Assembly: GCF_036116635.1 (NCBI RefSeq)
Contig: NZ_CP107995.1
Span: 8,680,001-8,744,000 of the forward strand
DNA length: 64,000 nucleotides
Direction of reading: 5' to 3'
Source of the DNA: Amycolatopsis sp. NBC_00345
Lineage (GTDB): Bacteria > Actinomycetota > Actinomycetes > Mycobacteriales > Pseudonocardiaceae
The position numbers and the translations under genes were made by a program. The notes beneath the pieces are model-generated. The model was not told where the DNA came from, searched no databases, and worked only from the letters and a program-made list of their open reading frames with translations. Positions within the stretch are counted from its first letter, which is position 1. The number at the start of each line of letters is the position of its first letter. Shown here piece by piece: positions 1-7,821 of this stretch.

Positions 1-114
1 AGTGCGACGTCTGCGGCCAGCCGTGCAGCAGGAAGACCGGCGGGCCGTCGCCGCCGCGGAGGTAGTGCATCCGGAGGTCGCCGACTTGGGCGGTGGAAGA
101 TTCTAACTGGCTCA
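1..114 (-). CDS. Alpha/beta hydrolase, N-terminal fragment cut by window edge
   Basis: The first 38 residues of a minus-strand gene are visible, starting at the ATG at 112-114. They run from MSQLESS through a short beta strand to FLLHGWPQT. The HGWPQT segment is the oxyanion-hole loop typical of epoxide-hydrolase and haloalkane-dehalogenase type alpha/beta hydrolases. The catalytic Ser/Asp and His lie outside the window, so the substrate cannot be inferred. The gene diverges from the CGNR protein at 170, and the shared upstream region carries repeated GTTAGA half-sites. Confidence 0.75.
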
Positions 115-160
115 TAGGGTTAGACGGTAGCCGCTCGACTAACCGGCGGCAACGGTTAGA
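102..160. promoter_or_regulatory. Divergent regulatory region with GTTAGA half-sites
   Basis: TCTAAC (102-107) and GTTAGA (119-124) form an inverted pair with 11 bases between them, spanning the start codon of the hydrolase. CTAACCG (139-145) and CGGTTAG (153-159) form a second inverted pair just before the CGNR gene. Four half-sites of one motif between two divergent genes suggest a shared operator. The binding protein is unknown; the adjacent CGNR protein is a natural candidate. Confidence 0.45.
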
Positions 161-169
161 ATCAGCCGC

Positions 170-718
170 ATGGACTGGGTCTTCGACGGCGGGCGGCCGT
201 GCCTCGACCTCGTCAACACGCTCCGCTCGCGGCACCTCGCCGAGAACGTGGAGCTGCTGACGTCGCCGGAGGCGCTCGCCGAATGGCTGAGGCTGGCGGG
301 TTTCGCCGTCGGCCGCGCGCCCGTGACCAGCGAGAACGTGACCGCGGCGAAGGCGCTGCGCGAGGCCGTCAACCGGCTGCTCACATCGCCGCCACCGCGC
401 GCGGCCGACGTGCTGATCGTCAACAACGCCGCGGTGTCACCGCCTCCCGCGCGCCTGCGCCTCGACGACGGTGCCCTGCGTCGCGAGGTCGCCACCCCGC
501 CGGACTGGGTGGCGACGGCCTTCGGCGCCATCGCCTCGGACGCCGTCGAGCTGGTCACCTCGGGCACGCTCGTCCGGATCTGCGCGGCGGACGACTGCGG
601 TCTGCGTTTCCGCGACGCGTCACCGCGCCGGACGCGGCAGTGGTGCTCCATGTCCCGCTGCGGGAACCGGGCGAAGGCGCGGGCGCACTACGCCCGGGCT
701 CAGGGCAGGAACCGGTAG
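170..718 (+). CDS. CGNR zinc-ribbon protein, putative regulator
   Basis: This 182-residue protein has an N-terminal ABATE-type domain (FDGGRPCLDLVNT near residues 5-17) and a C-terminal CGNR zinc ribbon. The zinc ligands appear to be C138, C143, C159 and C164, with the signature CSMSRCGNRAK at 159-169. CGNR proteins are presumed nucleic-acid-binding regulators, but few have been studied. The ATG at 170 follows the GTTAGA motif by ten bases, which suggests a very short or absent leader. Its 3' end overlaps the convergent MpaB-like gene by 19 bases. A second CGNR protein is encoded at 16349-16834. Confidence 0.85.
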   Translation: MDWVFDGGRPCLDLVNTLRSRHLAENVELLTSPEALAEWLRLAGFAVGRAPVTSENVTAAKALREAVNRLLTSPPPRAADVLIVNNAAVSPPPARLRLDDGALRREVATPPDWVATAFGAIASDAVELVTSGTLVRICAADDCGLRFRDASPRRTRQWCSMSRCGNRAKARAHYARAQGRNR

Positions 719-1548
719 GCCCACGGGTGCGCGCGCAGCCAGACGTTCAGCTTCCCGATCCAGCGCATGTGCGCGGTGCGCAGCGGTGGCGGGACGAGTG
801 CGCCCAGGATCCTTGCCACGCGGCGGAAACGCGTGAACCGACGCTGGTCTTTGGAGGTCCACTGTAGACCAATCCGGGCGCGGAACTCCGGTGGCAGCGT
901 CGCGCGGAGGAGGAACAGCTGGGCTTGGGCTTGACGCCGTTGCAGCGGCCGCCACCAGCGGTCCGGCAGCCACCGGGCGGGTTTGCGGACGGTGCGGATG
1001 GTGTGCAGGAGCGTGGTGATGGTGTCGTTCGGCTCGAAGCCCGCGACCATCCCGGCGTAGTACTCCTCGAACGCGGCCCAGTCCGGCGGCAGGTCCCGCT
1101 CGCGGACGCCGAGCGTCCGGCCGATGTCGCACATCTGCGCGTAGTACTCGTCCAGCTCCGATGTGGACAGTGGACGGCCGAAGAATCGTTGTACGTCAAC
1201 GGGAACCTTGACCAGCGTAGCGTGCACCCAGGCGTAGGCGGCCGGGTCGAGCGCGCTGTAGCGGCGGCCGTCGTCGGTGCGGCCGGTGAACGTCCGGTGC
1301 AGCTTCCGCAGCCGGTCGGCCTCGACGCGGGCGCCGTCCGCGCCGCCGTAGACGTAGATCGACAGCGAGGCGCCGGTCCGCATCAGCCGGGTCCACGGGT
1401 CCTCGGTGTAGTCCGAGTGGTCGCGCACGCCGGCCGCGACCACGGGGTGCGCGACCTGCAGCACCAGCACCTGACCGGCGAGCAGCACGTCACGGAAGTC
1501 GCCGAAGTACCGCCACGCGGCGGTCCCCCTCACGACCGGCGGCGCCAC
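700..1548 (-). CDS. Oxygenase MpaB family protein (DUF2236)
   Basis: The 282-residue product matches the MpaB/DUF2236 family: an N-terminal WRYFGDFRDVLLAG segment, the QVAHPVVAAGVRDHS motif with its conserved His, and RTGASLSIYVYG. Members are heme-dependent oxygenases or latex-clearing-type proteins, mostly of unknown substrate. The GTG start at 1546-1548 lies one base after the TetR stop, so it is probably the third gene of an amidase-TetR-MpaB operon. Its 3' end overlaps the convergent CGNR gene by 19 bases. Confidence 0.8.
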   Translation of the reverse strand: MAPPVVRGTAAWRYFGDFRDVLLAGQVLVLQVAHPVVAAGVRDHSDYTEDPWTRLMRTGASLSIYVYGGADGARVEADRLRKLHRTFTGRTDDGRRYSALDPAAYAWVHATLVKVPVDVQRFFGRPLSTSELDEYYAQMCDIGRTLGVRERDLPPDWAAFEEYYAGMVAGFEPNDTITTLLHTIRTVRKPARWLPDRWWRPLQRRQAQAQLFLLRATLPPEFRARIGLQWTSKDQRRFTRFRRVARILGALVPPPLRTAHMRWIGKLNVWLRAHPWAYRFLP

Positions 1549-1549
1549 G

Positions 1550-2098
1550 TCACACCTGCGCGCCGCGCAGCAGCATCATCAGCGGCTCGGCGGCCGGCAC
1601 GTCGACACCGGTCGAGAACCGGCGCAGCTGCAGCCCGGCGATCAGCGCGACCACGGGCCCGGCCAGCCGCTCCGGCTCCGTGACGCCGAGCGCGCGCAGG
1701 ATCGCGGTGGCCAGATCGTCGTACGCGGCGAAGCAGCGCGAGGACGCTTCGCGCAGCGCGGGATCACGCGCGGCCTGGAGGTACAACTCGTGCGGCGCCA
1801 GCTCGTCCGTGCCGAAGGGCAGCTGCTCGATGACCTGCTCGACCACGGCGGCGCCCTGTTCGAGGCTGAGGCCCTTGGCGCGGTGCGCGTCGACGATCGC
1901 CGTGAGCTTCGCCGTTTCCTCCTCGGCGAACAGCAGCATGGCCTCGCGCAGCAGCTCGGTCTGGCTGGGGAAGTGGTAGGTCAGCGTGCCGAGGGAGACG
2001 CCGGCGGCGGCCACGATCCGCCGGTTGGTCAGGCCGCCGACCCCGACCTCGCCGACCACTTTCAGCGTCGCGCGCAGGATCGAGTCGCGGGTGCTCAC
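1550..2098 (-). CDS. TetR/AcrR family transcriptional regulator
   Basis: The protein has an N-terminal TetR helix-turn-helix (ILRATLKVVGEVGVGGLTNR then VSLGTLTYHFPSQTELL) and a helical ligand-binding C-terminal half. The GTG at 2098 overlaps the amidase stop as GTGA, which favours it over the in-frame ATG at 2128. That ATG would add ten residues (MAGATARDGV). It is cotranscribed with the amidase, and a perfect 18-bp palindrome before the amidase is the likely autoregulatory operator. The inducer is unknown. Confidence 0.85.
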   Translation of the reverse strand: MSTRDSILRATLKVVGEVGVGGLTNRRIVAAAGVSLGTLTYHFPSQTELLREAMLLFAEEETAKLTAIVDAHRAKGLSLEQGAAVVEQVIEQLPFGTDELAPHELYLQAARDPALREASSRCFAAYDDLATAILRALGVTEPERLAGPVVALIAGLQLRRFSTGVDVPAAEPLMMLLRGAQV

Positions 2099-3477
2099 CA
2101 CACCGTCGCGGGCTGTCGCTCCTGCCATCGTTCGACCTCTTCCAGTTGCGCGGCAACGGAGATCAGCCGCTCTTCGGCGTGTGACGGGCCGAGCAGCTGC
2201 GCGCCGAGCGGCAGCCCGTCCGCGGTCCGCCCGGCCGGGACGTTGACCCCCGGCCAGCCCAGCACGTTCCACGGCCAAGCGTAGGGGCACGCGGCGATCA
2301 TCGTCTGGTCGGTGCGCCAGCCGGTGAGGCCGTCGAACGTGCCGACGGCGGGCGGCGGGGTCGCGGTGGTCGGGGTCAGCAGCACGTCGACGCGGCCGAA
2401 CACCGAGCCGATCCGGCGCTGCAGCGCGGGTTCCGCGGCCCGCGCGAGCTTCAGCGCCGGCCCGGCGAGCAGGCGGCCCTGCTGGGCGTTGCTGCGGGTG
2501 CGCGGGTCGAGCGCGGCCACGGCGGGGACACGGCGGGTCCAGTCGCGTACGCCGGTGAGCGAGCGCGGCAGGAAGGTCAGGCCGACCAGGCCGTAGTCCG
2601 GCTCGATCTCGACGATCTCGTGGCCCAGCGCGGCGAGCTTCTCGGCGGTGTCGCGCACAGCGGCCTCGACCACCGGGTCGAGCCGGGTTTTTGTTGCGGT
2701 GAAAGCGATCCTGGTGGACAGGCCGATGCGCAGCCGTCCCGGTTCCCGCTTCGCGGCGGTCTGGAACGCCGTGCCCGTGCCCGCGGTGACGTCGAGCAGC
2801 AGCGCGGCGTCGCCGACCGTGCGGGCCAGCGGGCCGAGCACGGTCAGGCCGTAGAACAGCTCGCCGTCGGTGGGGATGCGGCCGCGCTGGGGCTTGATCC
2901 CGACGAGGCCGGTCCACGCGGCGGGGATGCGCACGGAGCCCGCGCCGTCGGAGCCGAGCGCGGCCGCCACGATCCCCGCGGCGACGGCGGCGGCCGACCC
3001 GCCGGAGGAGCCGCCGGGCGTGTGGTCAGGCTGCCACGGGTTGCGCGTCGCGCCGAACGCCTGGCCTTCCGTGAACGGCCATTGGCCCAGCTCAGGGGTG
3101 TTCGTCTTGCCGACGATCACCGCGCCGGCCTGCTTAAGCCGGGCGACCGCGGGCGCGTCGGCGATCGCGACGGGGAAGTCGCCGGGGCAGCCGAACGCCG
3201 TGGGCAGGCCGGTGATGTCCACGTCGTCCTTGATCGCGACGGGCACGCCGAGCAGTGGGGCGCGGTCGCCGTTCGCGAGCCGGCGGTCGGCCTCGACGGC
3301 TTCGGCGACCGCGTCCTCGTCGCGGATCCGGCGGAACGCGTTGAGCACCGGCTGGCTCGCGTTCGCCCGCTCCAGCGCGGCGGCGGTGAGCTCCGCGGAC
3401 GTGACGGCGCCACTCGCGAGCGCGGCGGCCTGCGTGGCCAGACCGGCGAACGCGGTCGTTTCGGGGCTGACGGTCAT
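2095..3477 (-). CDS. Amidase (amidase signature family)
   Basis: This 460-residue enzyme carries the Ser-cisSer-Lys triad of amidase-signature hydrolases: Lys in VAIKDDVDITG, cis-Ser in TPGGSSGGSAA and nucleophile Ser in SDGAGSVRIPA. The usual GGS before the nucleophile is AGS here. The start is the ATG at 3475-3477, preceded by a GGGAG Shine-Dalgarno; an extension to 3519 would run into the palindromic operator. It heads the operon with the TetR regulator. The substrate is unknown. The absence of neighbouring GatB/GatC argues against tRNA amidotransferase subunit A. Confidence 0.85.
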   Translation of the reverse strand: MTVSPETTAFAGLATQAAALASGAVTSAELTAAALERANASQPVLNAFRRIRDEDAVAEAVEADRRLANGDRAPLLGVPVAIKDDVDITGLPTAFGCPGDFPVAIADAPAVARLKQAGAVIVGKTNTPELGQWPFTEGQAFGATRNPWQPDHTPGGSSGGSAAAVAAGIVAAALGSDGAGSVRIPAAWTGLVGIKPQRGRIPTDGELFYGLTVLGPLARTVGDAALLLDVTAGTGTAFQTAAKREPGRLRIGLSTRIAFTATKTRLDPVVEAAVRDTAEKLAALGHEIVEIEPDYGLVGLTFLPRSLTGVRDWTRRVPAVAALDPRTRSNAQQGRLLAGPALKLARAAEPALQRRIGSVFGRVDVLLTPTTATPPPAVGTFDGLTGWRTDQTMIAACPYAWPWNVLGWPGVNVPAGRTADGLPLGAQLLGPSHAEERLISVAAQLEEVERWQERQPATVW

Positions 3478-3494
3478 CAGCTGCTCCCGTCTCT

Positions 3495-3512
3495 CGTTCG
3501 TTCGAACGAACG
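3495..3512. promoter_or_regulatory. Perfect 18-bp palindrome, likely TetR operator
   Basis: CGTTCGTTCGAACGAACG is its own reverse complement. It lies 17 bp before the amidase start and after the stop of the flavin monooxygenase gene. TetR-family operators are commonly palindromes of this size next to the regulated operon, and the operon encodes a TetR protein. Binding is inferred. Confidence 0.65.
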
Positions 3513-3539
3513 TTACCACGCCTAGCTGGGGCAGCCGGC

Positions 3540-4652
3540 TCAGAAGAACAGGTCGACCAGCTCCTGGGGTGGGTTGTCGCCGAAGAGGTGCAGGAAGAAC
3601 TCACTGCCGTCGGTGGGGGTGGCGTTGCGTGTGAACATCGCCATTTCGAACTCGCTGAGCGCGGCTTCGACGTCGCCGGGGTGCGCGGCGATGGCCCGGC
3701 CGAGTTCGGCGCCGTCGAGCATCGCGTTGTTGGCGCCCTCACCGTCCGGGGGTGCGAGGTGGGCGGCGTCGCCGATGAGGGTCACCCCGGGAAGCCGGTC
3801 CCACCGGCGCCCGATCGGCAGCGTGAAGAGCGGCCGCAGGACCGGCGGGGTGTCGCCGTCGGTGATCAGCGAGGTGAGTTCCGGGGCCCAGCCGTCGAAC
3901 TCGCCCGCGATCCGGGCGGTGGCCGCGGCCGCGTCGGTGAAGTCGATCGCGGCGAACCAGTCCTGGGGCTTGGTGAGGATCACGTAGGTGTGCAGGGTCG
4001 CGCCGCGCTCCCGGTGAGCGTTGATCGACCGGCTCTCCGCGGTCGCGGTCAGTGATCCGCCGCCGACGGCCTTCGCGGCCGCCGGGTGGCGCTCGTCGGC
4101 GTCGTACAGCCAGGTCTCGACGAACGACTCGCCGGTGTACTCGGGCATCGCGTCGGACAGCAGCGGCCGGACGCGGGACCAGGCTCCGTCGGCGCCGACC
4201 AGAAGGCTGGTGACGGTGGTGGTGCCGTCGGTGAAGGCCACCTCGTGGCGGCTTTCGCCGAGGCCGCGGACGTCGCTGACCTTGCGGCCCCAGCGGACGG
4301 TGCCGGGTGGGAGCGAGTCGAGCAGCAGCCGGCGCAGCTCGCCGCGCTGCACCTCGGGGCGGCCGCCGGTGCCGTCGTCGGCCTTCTCGAACAGCACCGC
4401 GGCGTTCTGGTCCAGGATCCGCATCGCCTGGCGGCCCTCCAGCGCCAGGCCGCGGAACTCGTCCATGAGGCCGGTGGCCTCGACGGCGAGCTGGCCGTTG
4501 TAGTCGTGGATGTCGAGCATCCCGCCCTGGGCGCGGGCCGTCGGGGAGGGCTCGGCTTCGTAGACGGCGGCCGGGAAACCGTGCCGGTGCAGGACCCGCG
4601 CCAGGGTGAGGCCGGCGAGGCCCGCGCCGATGATGGTGACCGGAGTGGACAT
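3540..4652 (-). CDS. FAD-dependent monooxygenase, TetX-like
   Basis: The 370-residue protein is a class A flavoprotein monooxygenase. It has the N-terminal FAD-binding GAGLAGLTLARVL, a GGMLDIHDYNGQ segment resembling TetX, a RGELRRLLLD motif, the central VGADGAWSRVR (DG motif) and the C-terminal GDAAHLAPPDGEGANNAMLD (GD motif). TetX-type enzymes hydroxylate tetracyclines, but other relatives act on unrelated aromatics, so resistance is only a possibility. The ATG at 4650-4652 is used because the reading frame upstream of it is not conserved-looking. Confidence 0.85.
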   Translation of the reverse strand: MSTPVTIIGAGLAGLTLARVLHRHGFPAAVYEAEPSPTARAQGGMLDIHDYNGQLAVEATGLMDEFRGLALEGRQAMRILDQNAAVLFEKADDGTGGRPEVQRGELRRLLLDSLPPGTVRWGRKVSDVRGLGESRHEVAFTDGTTTVTSLLVGADGAWSRVRPLLSDAMPEYTGESFVETWLYDADERHPAAAKAVGGGSLTATAESRSINAHRERGATLHTYVILTKPQDWFAAIDFTDAAAATARIAGEFDGWAPELTSLITDGDTPPVLRPLFTLPIGRRWDRLPGVTLIGDAAHLAPPDGEGANNAMLDGAELGRAIAAHPGDVEAALSEFEMAMFTRNATPTDGSEFFLHLFGDNPPQELVDLFF

Positions 4653-4838
4653 GTTCGCTCTTCTCGTGATCGTCGCCGTTGTGCTTGCCTGCTCAGGCTG
4701 GCGGCCGCCGCTGTCGGGGCGCGCACGCGCGGCTGGCATGGACCTGGCAGCCCCGCACGGACCGTGTCAGCCATCGCGCTCTCGCGGCCCGACAACGGTT
4801 ACGGTGAACCCAGAACCGCTTCAGCCCACGGAGGATCG

Positions 4839-5867
4839 ATGACGTTCGACTTCGGCCGTTTTCCCGCTCTCGAAGCGTTTCCGCGGGCCGGGCTGGGCGG
4901 CTGGCCGACGCCGCTGGTCCCGGCGCCGCGGCTCGGCGAGGCGCTGGGCCTGTCGAACCTGCTGCTCAAGCGCGACGACGTGCACCCGCTCGGCGTCGGC
5001 GGCAACAAGCTGCGCAAGCTCGACTTCCACCTCGGCGCGGCGCTGGCTTCGGGCGCCGACACCGTGATCACGTTCGGCGCGCTGCAGACCAACCACGGCC
5101 GTCAGACGGCCGCCGCGTGCGCGCGCCTCGGCCTGCGGTGCGAGCTGGTGCTCACCGCGAAGGTCCCGCGCTCGGGCGAGGCGTACGAGCGCTCCGGCAA
5201 CATCCCGCTCGACCTGCTGTTCGGCGCCCGCGTGCACGTGTGCGCCGACGACGAGGAGACCGGGCGGCGGTATGACGAGCTGGTGACCGAGGCCGTCGCG
5301 GAGGGCCGGAAGGTCGCGACGATCCCGGTCGGCGGCTCGGACGCCTTGGGCTCGCTGGGTTACCTGGACGCCACGCGCGAGCTGGCCCACCAGCTGTCGG
5401 ACTCGGGCATCAGCCAGGCCCGCATCGTCGCCCCGCACGCGAGCGGCGGCACGGCGGCGGGCATCGCGCTCGGGACGGCGCTGCTGGGCTCGCTGGGCGC
5501 GGACTTCGCGTGCGTGAGCCATCCGATCGGCGAGTCCACGGAGAACCTGACGCACCTGGTCACGTCGGCCGCGCAGCTCATCGGCATCGACACCCCTTCG
5601 CTGGACCACGTGTGGATGAGCGACTCCACCATCGGCGAGGGCTACGGCATCCCGGCGCCGGAGACCTGGGGCGCGCTGCGGCTGTTCGGCCGCACCGAGG
5701 GCGTCGTCCTGGATCCGGTCTACTCGGGCAAAGCCGCGGCCGCGCTGGTGGAGTGGTCGGCGGCCGGCCGCTTCGACCCGGACGAGACGGTGGTCTTCGT
5801 CCACACCGGAGGCCTGCCCGGGTTGTACGGCTACGCCCCGGAATTCGCGGACGCCGTGGCGGACTGA
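4839..5867 (+). CDS. PLP-dependent D-cysteine desulfhydrase / ACC deaminase family enzyme
   Basis: This 342-residue protein belongs to the tryptophan-synthase-beta-like PLP fold, ACC deaminase/DcyD branch. The PLP lysine is in VGGNKLRKLDF, followed by FGALQTNHGRQTAAAC, where DcyD and ACC deaminase have QSN-x-x-RQ. PHASGGTAAGIALG is the phosphate-binding loop. The QTNHGRQ form is closer to D-cysteine desulfhydrase than to true ACC deaminase. The ATG at 4839 follows GGAGG at 4830-4834. A strong hairpin begins at its stop codon. Confidence 0.8.
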   Translation: MTFDFGRFPALEAFPRAGLGGWPTPLVPAPRLGEALGLSNLLLKRDDVHPLGVGGNKLRKLDFHLGAALASGADTVITFGALQTNHGRQTAAACARLGLRCELVLTAKVPRSGEAYERSGNIPLDLLFGARVHVCADDEETGRRYDELVTEAVAEGRKVATIPVGGSDALGSLGYLDATRELAHQLSDSGISQARIVAPHASGGTAAGIALGTALLGSLGADFACVSHPIGESTENLTHLVTSAAQLIGIDTPSLDHVWMSDSTIGEGYGIPAPETWGALRLFGRTEGVVLDPVYSGKAAAALVEWSAAGRFDPDETVVFVHTGGLPGLYGYAPEFADAVAD

Positions 5868-5924
5868 GGTCCCTGAAGGCCACCTTCAGGGACCTCAGTG
5901 CCCTGAAGGTGGCCTTCAGGGCAC
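5867..5924. repeat. Family B hairpin, copy B1
   Basis: Two 21-bp arms (5871-5891 and 5901-5921) are exact reverse complements with a nine-base loop. Each arm is itself nearly palindromic: CCCTGAAGG, three bases, CCTTCAGGG. The element starts at the last base of the upstream stop codon and lies between convergent genes, so it can act as a bidirectional terminator. Related copies are at 29312, 31853 and 61946. Confidence 0.85.
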
Positions 5925-5931
5925 GCGGTTG

Positions 5932-6630
5932 TCAGCTTCGCTCGGCTTTGAGCTGCGAAGCGGCGGGCGCCAAAGCCGTCGCCCGGGCGGCGTCCGTCCG
6001 GACCGCGATGCGGACCAGGCCCAGCAGCAGGACGACGTCGGAGACCAGCATCAGCCGCTGCGTCACCCCGATCGGCAGGGCGTCCGCGAGCACGTGGAAC
6101 GGGGCGATGCCCGCTTCGTCCAGCCGGACGAACAGGAAGCTCAGCCCGAACAGCGCCAGCACCACCACGCCGAGCCGCAGCCAGCGCACCACAGTGGCGC
6201 GGTGCGGGCTGTCGCGCAGCGGGTCGAGCAGGGTGATGGCCGCGCCCGGCAGGCTGGTGAACGCCACCAGGCACGAGTACATGTGGATGTCGCCGCTCAG
6301 CGGGTTCGGGTTCTGCGGGTAGCTGGCCGGGAAGACCGCCGCCGTCGCCAGGCCCAGTGACCACAGCGTGAGCAGCACCCGCGTGGTCCGCGGCAGCGGC
6401 ACGCCCGCCGCCACCAGCGTGCCGAGCACGGCGAGCGAGCCGATGGCCAGCGAGAGCACGCTCGCGCCGAGCATGCCCTGGCCGCGGTCGGTGATGATAT
6501 AGCTGGAAAGCGTGTCGTACACCGGATCGCGTGAGCTGATCACGTGCAGGACGGTGATCGTGAACATTCCCCACGCGATCGCCGCCAGTGCGGCCAGCCG
6601 CCAGATCCGGAGCCCCCGTGAATTCCCCAT
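5932..6630 (-). CDS. DUF998 family membrane protein
   Basis: The 232-residue product has about six hydrophobic segments (near residues 10-30, 52-75, 82-102, 118-136, 153-170 and 190-208). Features typical of DUF998 proteins include an early VLHVISSRDPVYDTLSSYI loop and PASYPQNPNPLSGDIHMY. The function of the family is not established. The ATG at 6628-6630 was chosen because the frame upstream reads as antisense of the neighbouring phosphatase gene. Confidence 0.8.
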   Translation of the reverse strand: MGNSRGLRIWRLAALAAIAWGMFTITVLHVISSRDPVYDTLSSYIITDRGQGMLGASVLSLAIGSLAVLGTLVAAGVPLPRTTRVLLTLWSLGLATAAVFPASYPQNPNPLSGDIHMYSCLVAFTSLPGAAITLLDPLRDSPHRATVVRWLRLGVVVLALFGLSFLFVRLDEAGIAPFHVLADALPIGVTQRLMLVSDVVLLLGLVRIAVRTDAARATALAPAASQLKAERS

Positions 6631-6698
6631 GCTCCCAGGGTTCCGGGCCAGGGCCGTTCCGTGATCCGGGAAAACCCTGAATTCACCCCTAGTCCTGC

Positions 6699-7472
6699 CT
6701 AGTCCTGACAGGGGTTGAACTCGGCGACGACAAGTGCTTGGTCGTCGTGCCGCTTCGCGCGCGGCCAGCGTTCGCCTGACGGGTCCTGCTTTTCCGCTGT
6801 GCGGACGGCGTCCAGCACCGCGTCCGGGCCGCTCGCCCGCGCCAGCCGCAGCACGTCCGGCCAGCCGAAGAGGCGGTACTCGTCGACGCCGATGGAGACG
6901 CCGTCGGTGGCCAGCAGCACCGCGTCGACCTCCGCGCGCGGCCACGTGCGCCGCACGGCCTTCTCCGCCGCGGCCGGGTCGGCCTCCGCGACCCAGAAAC
7001 CGCCCTCGGCGTTGCGTCGGCGGCGGACGTCGGCGCCGGTCTGCAGCAGGCCGCCGTCGCGCAGGGAGAGCAGCCGGTCGTCGGAGACGACGTCGGTGCC
7101 GAACTGTCCGAACGCGACGATCGGACTGTCCGCCAGCACAAAGGCTTCCACGCGCTCGGCGTCCCAGCGCACCATCGACACGGTGCTCGACGGCGAGCGT
7201 CCCGGTGCCAGTCCCTGCGCCGCCGCTACACCGGCGATGGCCGACGCCAGCGCGGCACCCAGGTCGGCCGTGGGCCGCGCGCGCAGCTCGGCCGCCAGCT
7301 TCCGCACGAGTAGCTCCGCGTACCAGCCGCCGGGCGGCAGGTCCGGGCTCGGCGACGTGGCTCCGTCCAGCAGCAGCACGGCGTTGTCCAGCACGACGAC
7401 GTGGTCTTCGGTGGGCCGGGGCAGGCCGTCCGCGCCGACCCCCGCCCGCTCGGCGATCGCGATCTCGGGCAT
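6699..7472 (-). CDS. PP2C-family protein phosphatase
   Basis: This 257-residue protein keeps the metal-binding landmarks of PP2C phosphatases: TEDHVVVLDN near residue 21, LLLDGATSP near residue 33, VLLATDGVSIG near residue 190 and the C-terminal HDDQALVV. It is compact and has no fused sensor or membrane segment, so it is probably a cytosolic Ser/Thr phosphatase. No kinase is adjacent. Its upstream region is shared with the HTH/Clp-N pair and contains repeat A1. Confidence 0.75.
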   Translation of the reverse strand: MPEIAIAERAGVGADGLPRPTEDHVVVLDNAVLLLDGATSPSPDLPPGGWYAELLVRKLAAELRARPTADLGAALASAIAGVAAAQGLAPGRSPSSTVSMVRWDAERVEAFVLADSPIVAFGQFGTDVVSDDRLLSLRDGGLLQTGADVRRRRNAEGGFWVAEADPAAAEKAVRRTWPRAEVDAVLLATDGVSIGVDEYRLFGWPDVLRLARASGPDAVLDAVRTAEKQDPSGERWPRAKRHDDQALVVAEFNPCQD

Positions 7473-7511
7473 CAGCCGACTCTAACCCGGGACCCACGGC
7501 CTTCCTCAACC

Positions 7512-7557
7512 CTTGTGAGTGGCGATGACGGTTCTAACCGTCATAAACACTCACGAG
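7512..7557. repeat. Family A palindrome, copy A1
   Basis: This 46-bp inverted repeat is centred on GACGGTTCTAACCGTC. The outer arms read CTTGTGAGTGG on the left and ACACTCACGAG on the right. The left arm follows the GGCG subtype and the right the TTTA subtype, so outer pairing is imperfect. It lies between divergent genes, which makes a pure terminator role unlikely. Confidence 0.85.
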
Positions 7558-7562
7558 CCCTA

Positions 7563-7609
7563 TTGTCAACCAAGGTTGACATGCCCGGTGTTGTCAACCT
7601 AGATTGACA
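7563..7609 (+). promoter_or_regulatory. Promoter embedded in two tandem palindromes, leaderless start
   Basis: Two related palindromes lie 28 bp apart: TTGTCAACCAAGGTTGACA (7563-7581) and TTGTCAACCTAGATTGACA (7591-7609). The end of the first supplies a consensus -35 TTGACA (7576-7581). The second contains a -10-like TAGATT (7600-7605), with an 18-base spacer. The expected transcription start coincides with the ATG at 7612, so the mRNA is probably leaderless. A protein bound to the palindromes would cover both promoter elements. Confidence 0.75.
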
Positions 7610-7611
7610 GC

Positions 7612-7821
7612 ATGACGGAAGCAATAGACCTGGCCGCACGGGCCGGCGATCGGGATCCCCGCGTGGGGCTTCGCGCGGTCGCGGCGCTCCGTCGGCTGGT
7701 GGAACAACTCGAGGCCGTGCAGGTGCGCAGCGCGCGGATGCACGGCTGGTCCTGGCAGGGGATCGCCGCCGAGCTGGGGGTCAGCCGGCAGGCGGTCCAC
7801 AAGAAGCACGGGAGGAACTGA
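7612..7821 (+). CDS. Small helix-turn-helix protein, likely autoregulator
   Basis: The 69-residue protein ends in a helix-turn-helix, GWSWQGIAAELGVSRQAVHKK, spanning most of residues 44-66, after a short helix (AALRRLVEQLEAVQ). Such proteins commonly precede a Clp N-domain gene in actinobacteria. The tandem TGTCAAcc...TTGACA palindromes over its promoter are the probable operator. The stop codon overlaps the next ATG (TGATG), so the two genes are translationally coupled. Confidence 0.8.
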   Translation: MTEAIDLAARAGDRDPRVGLRAVAALRRLVEQLEAVQVRSARMHGWSWQGIAAELGVSRQAVHKKHGRN

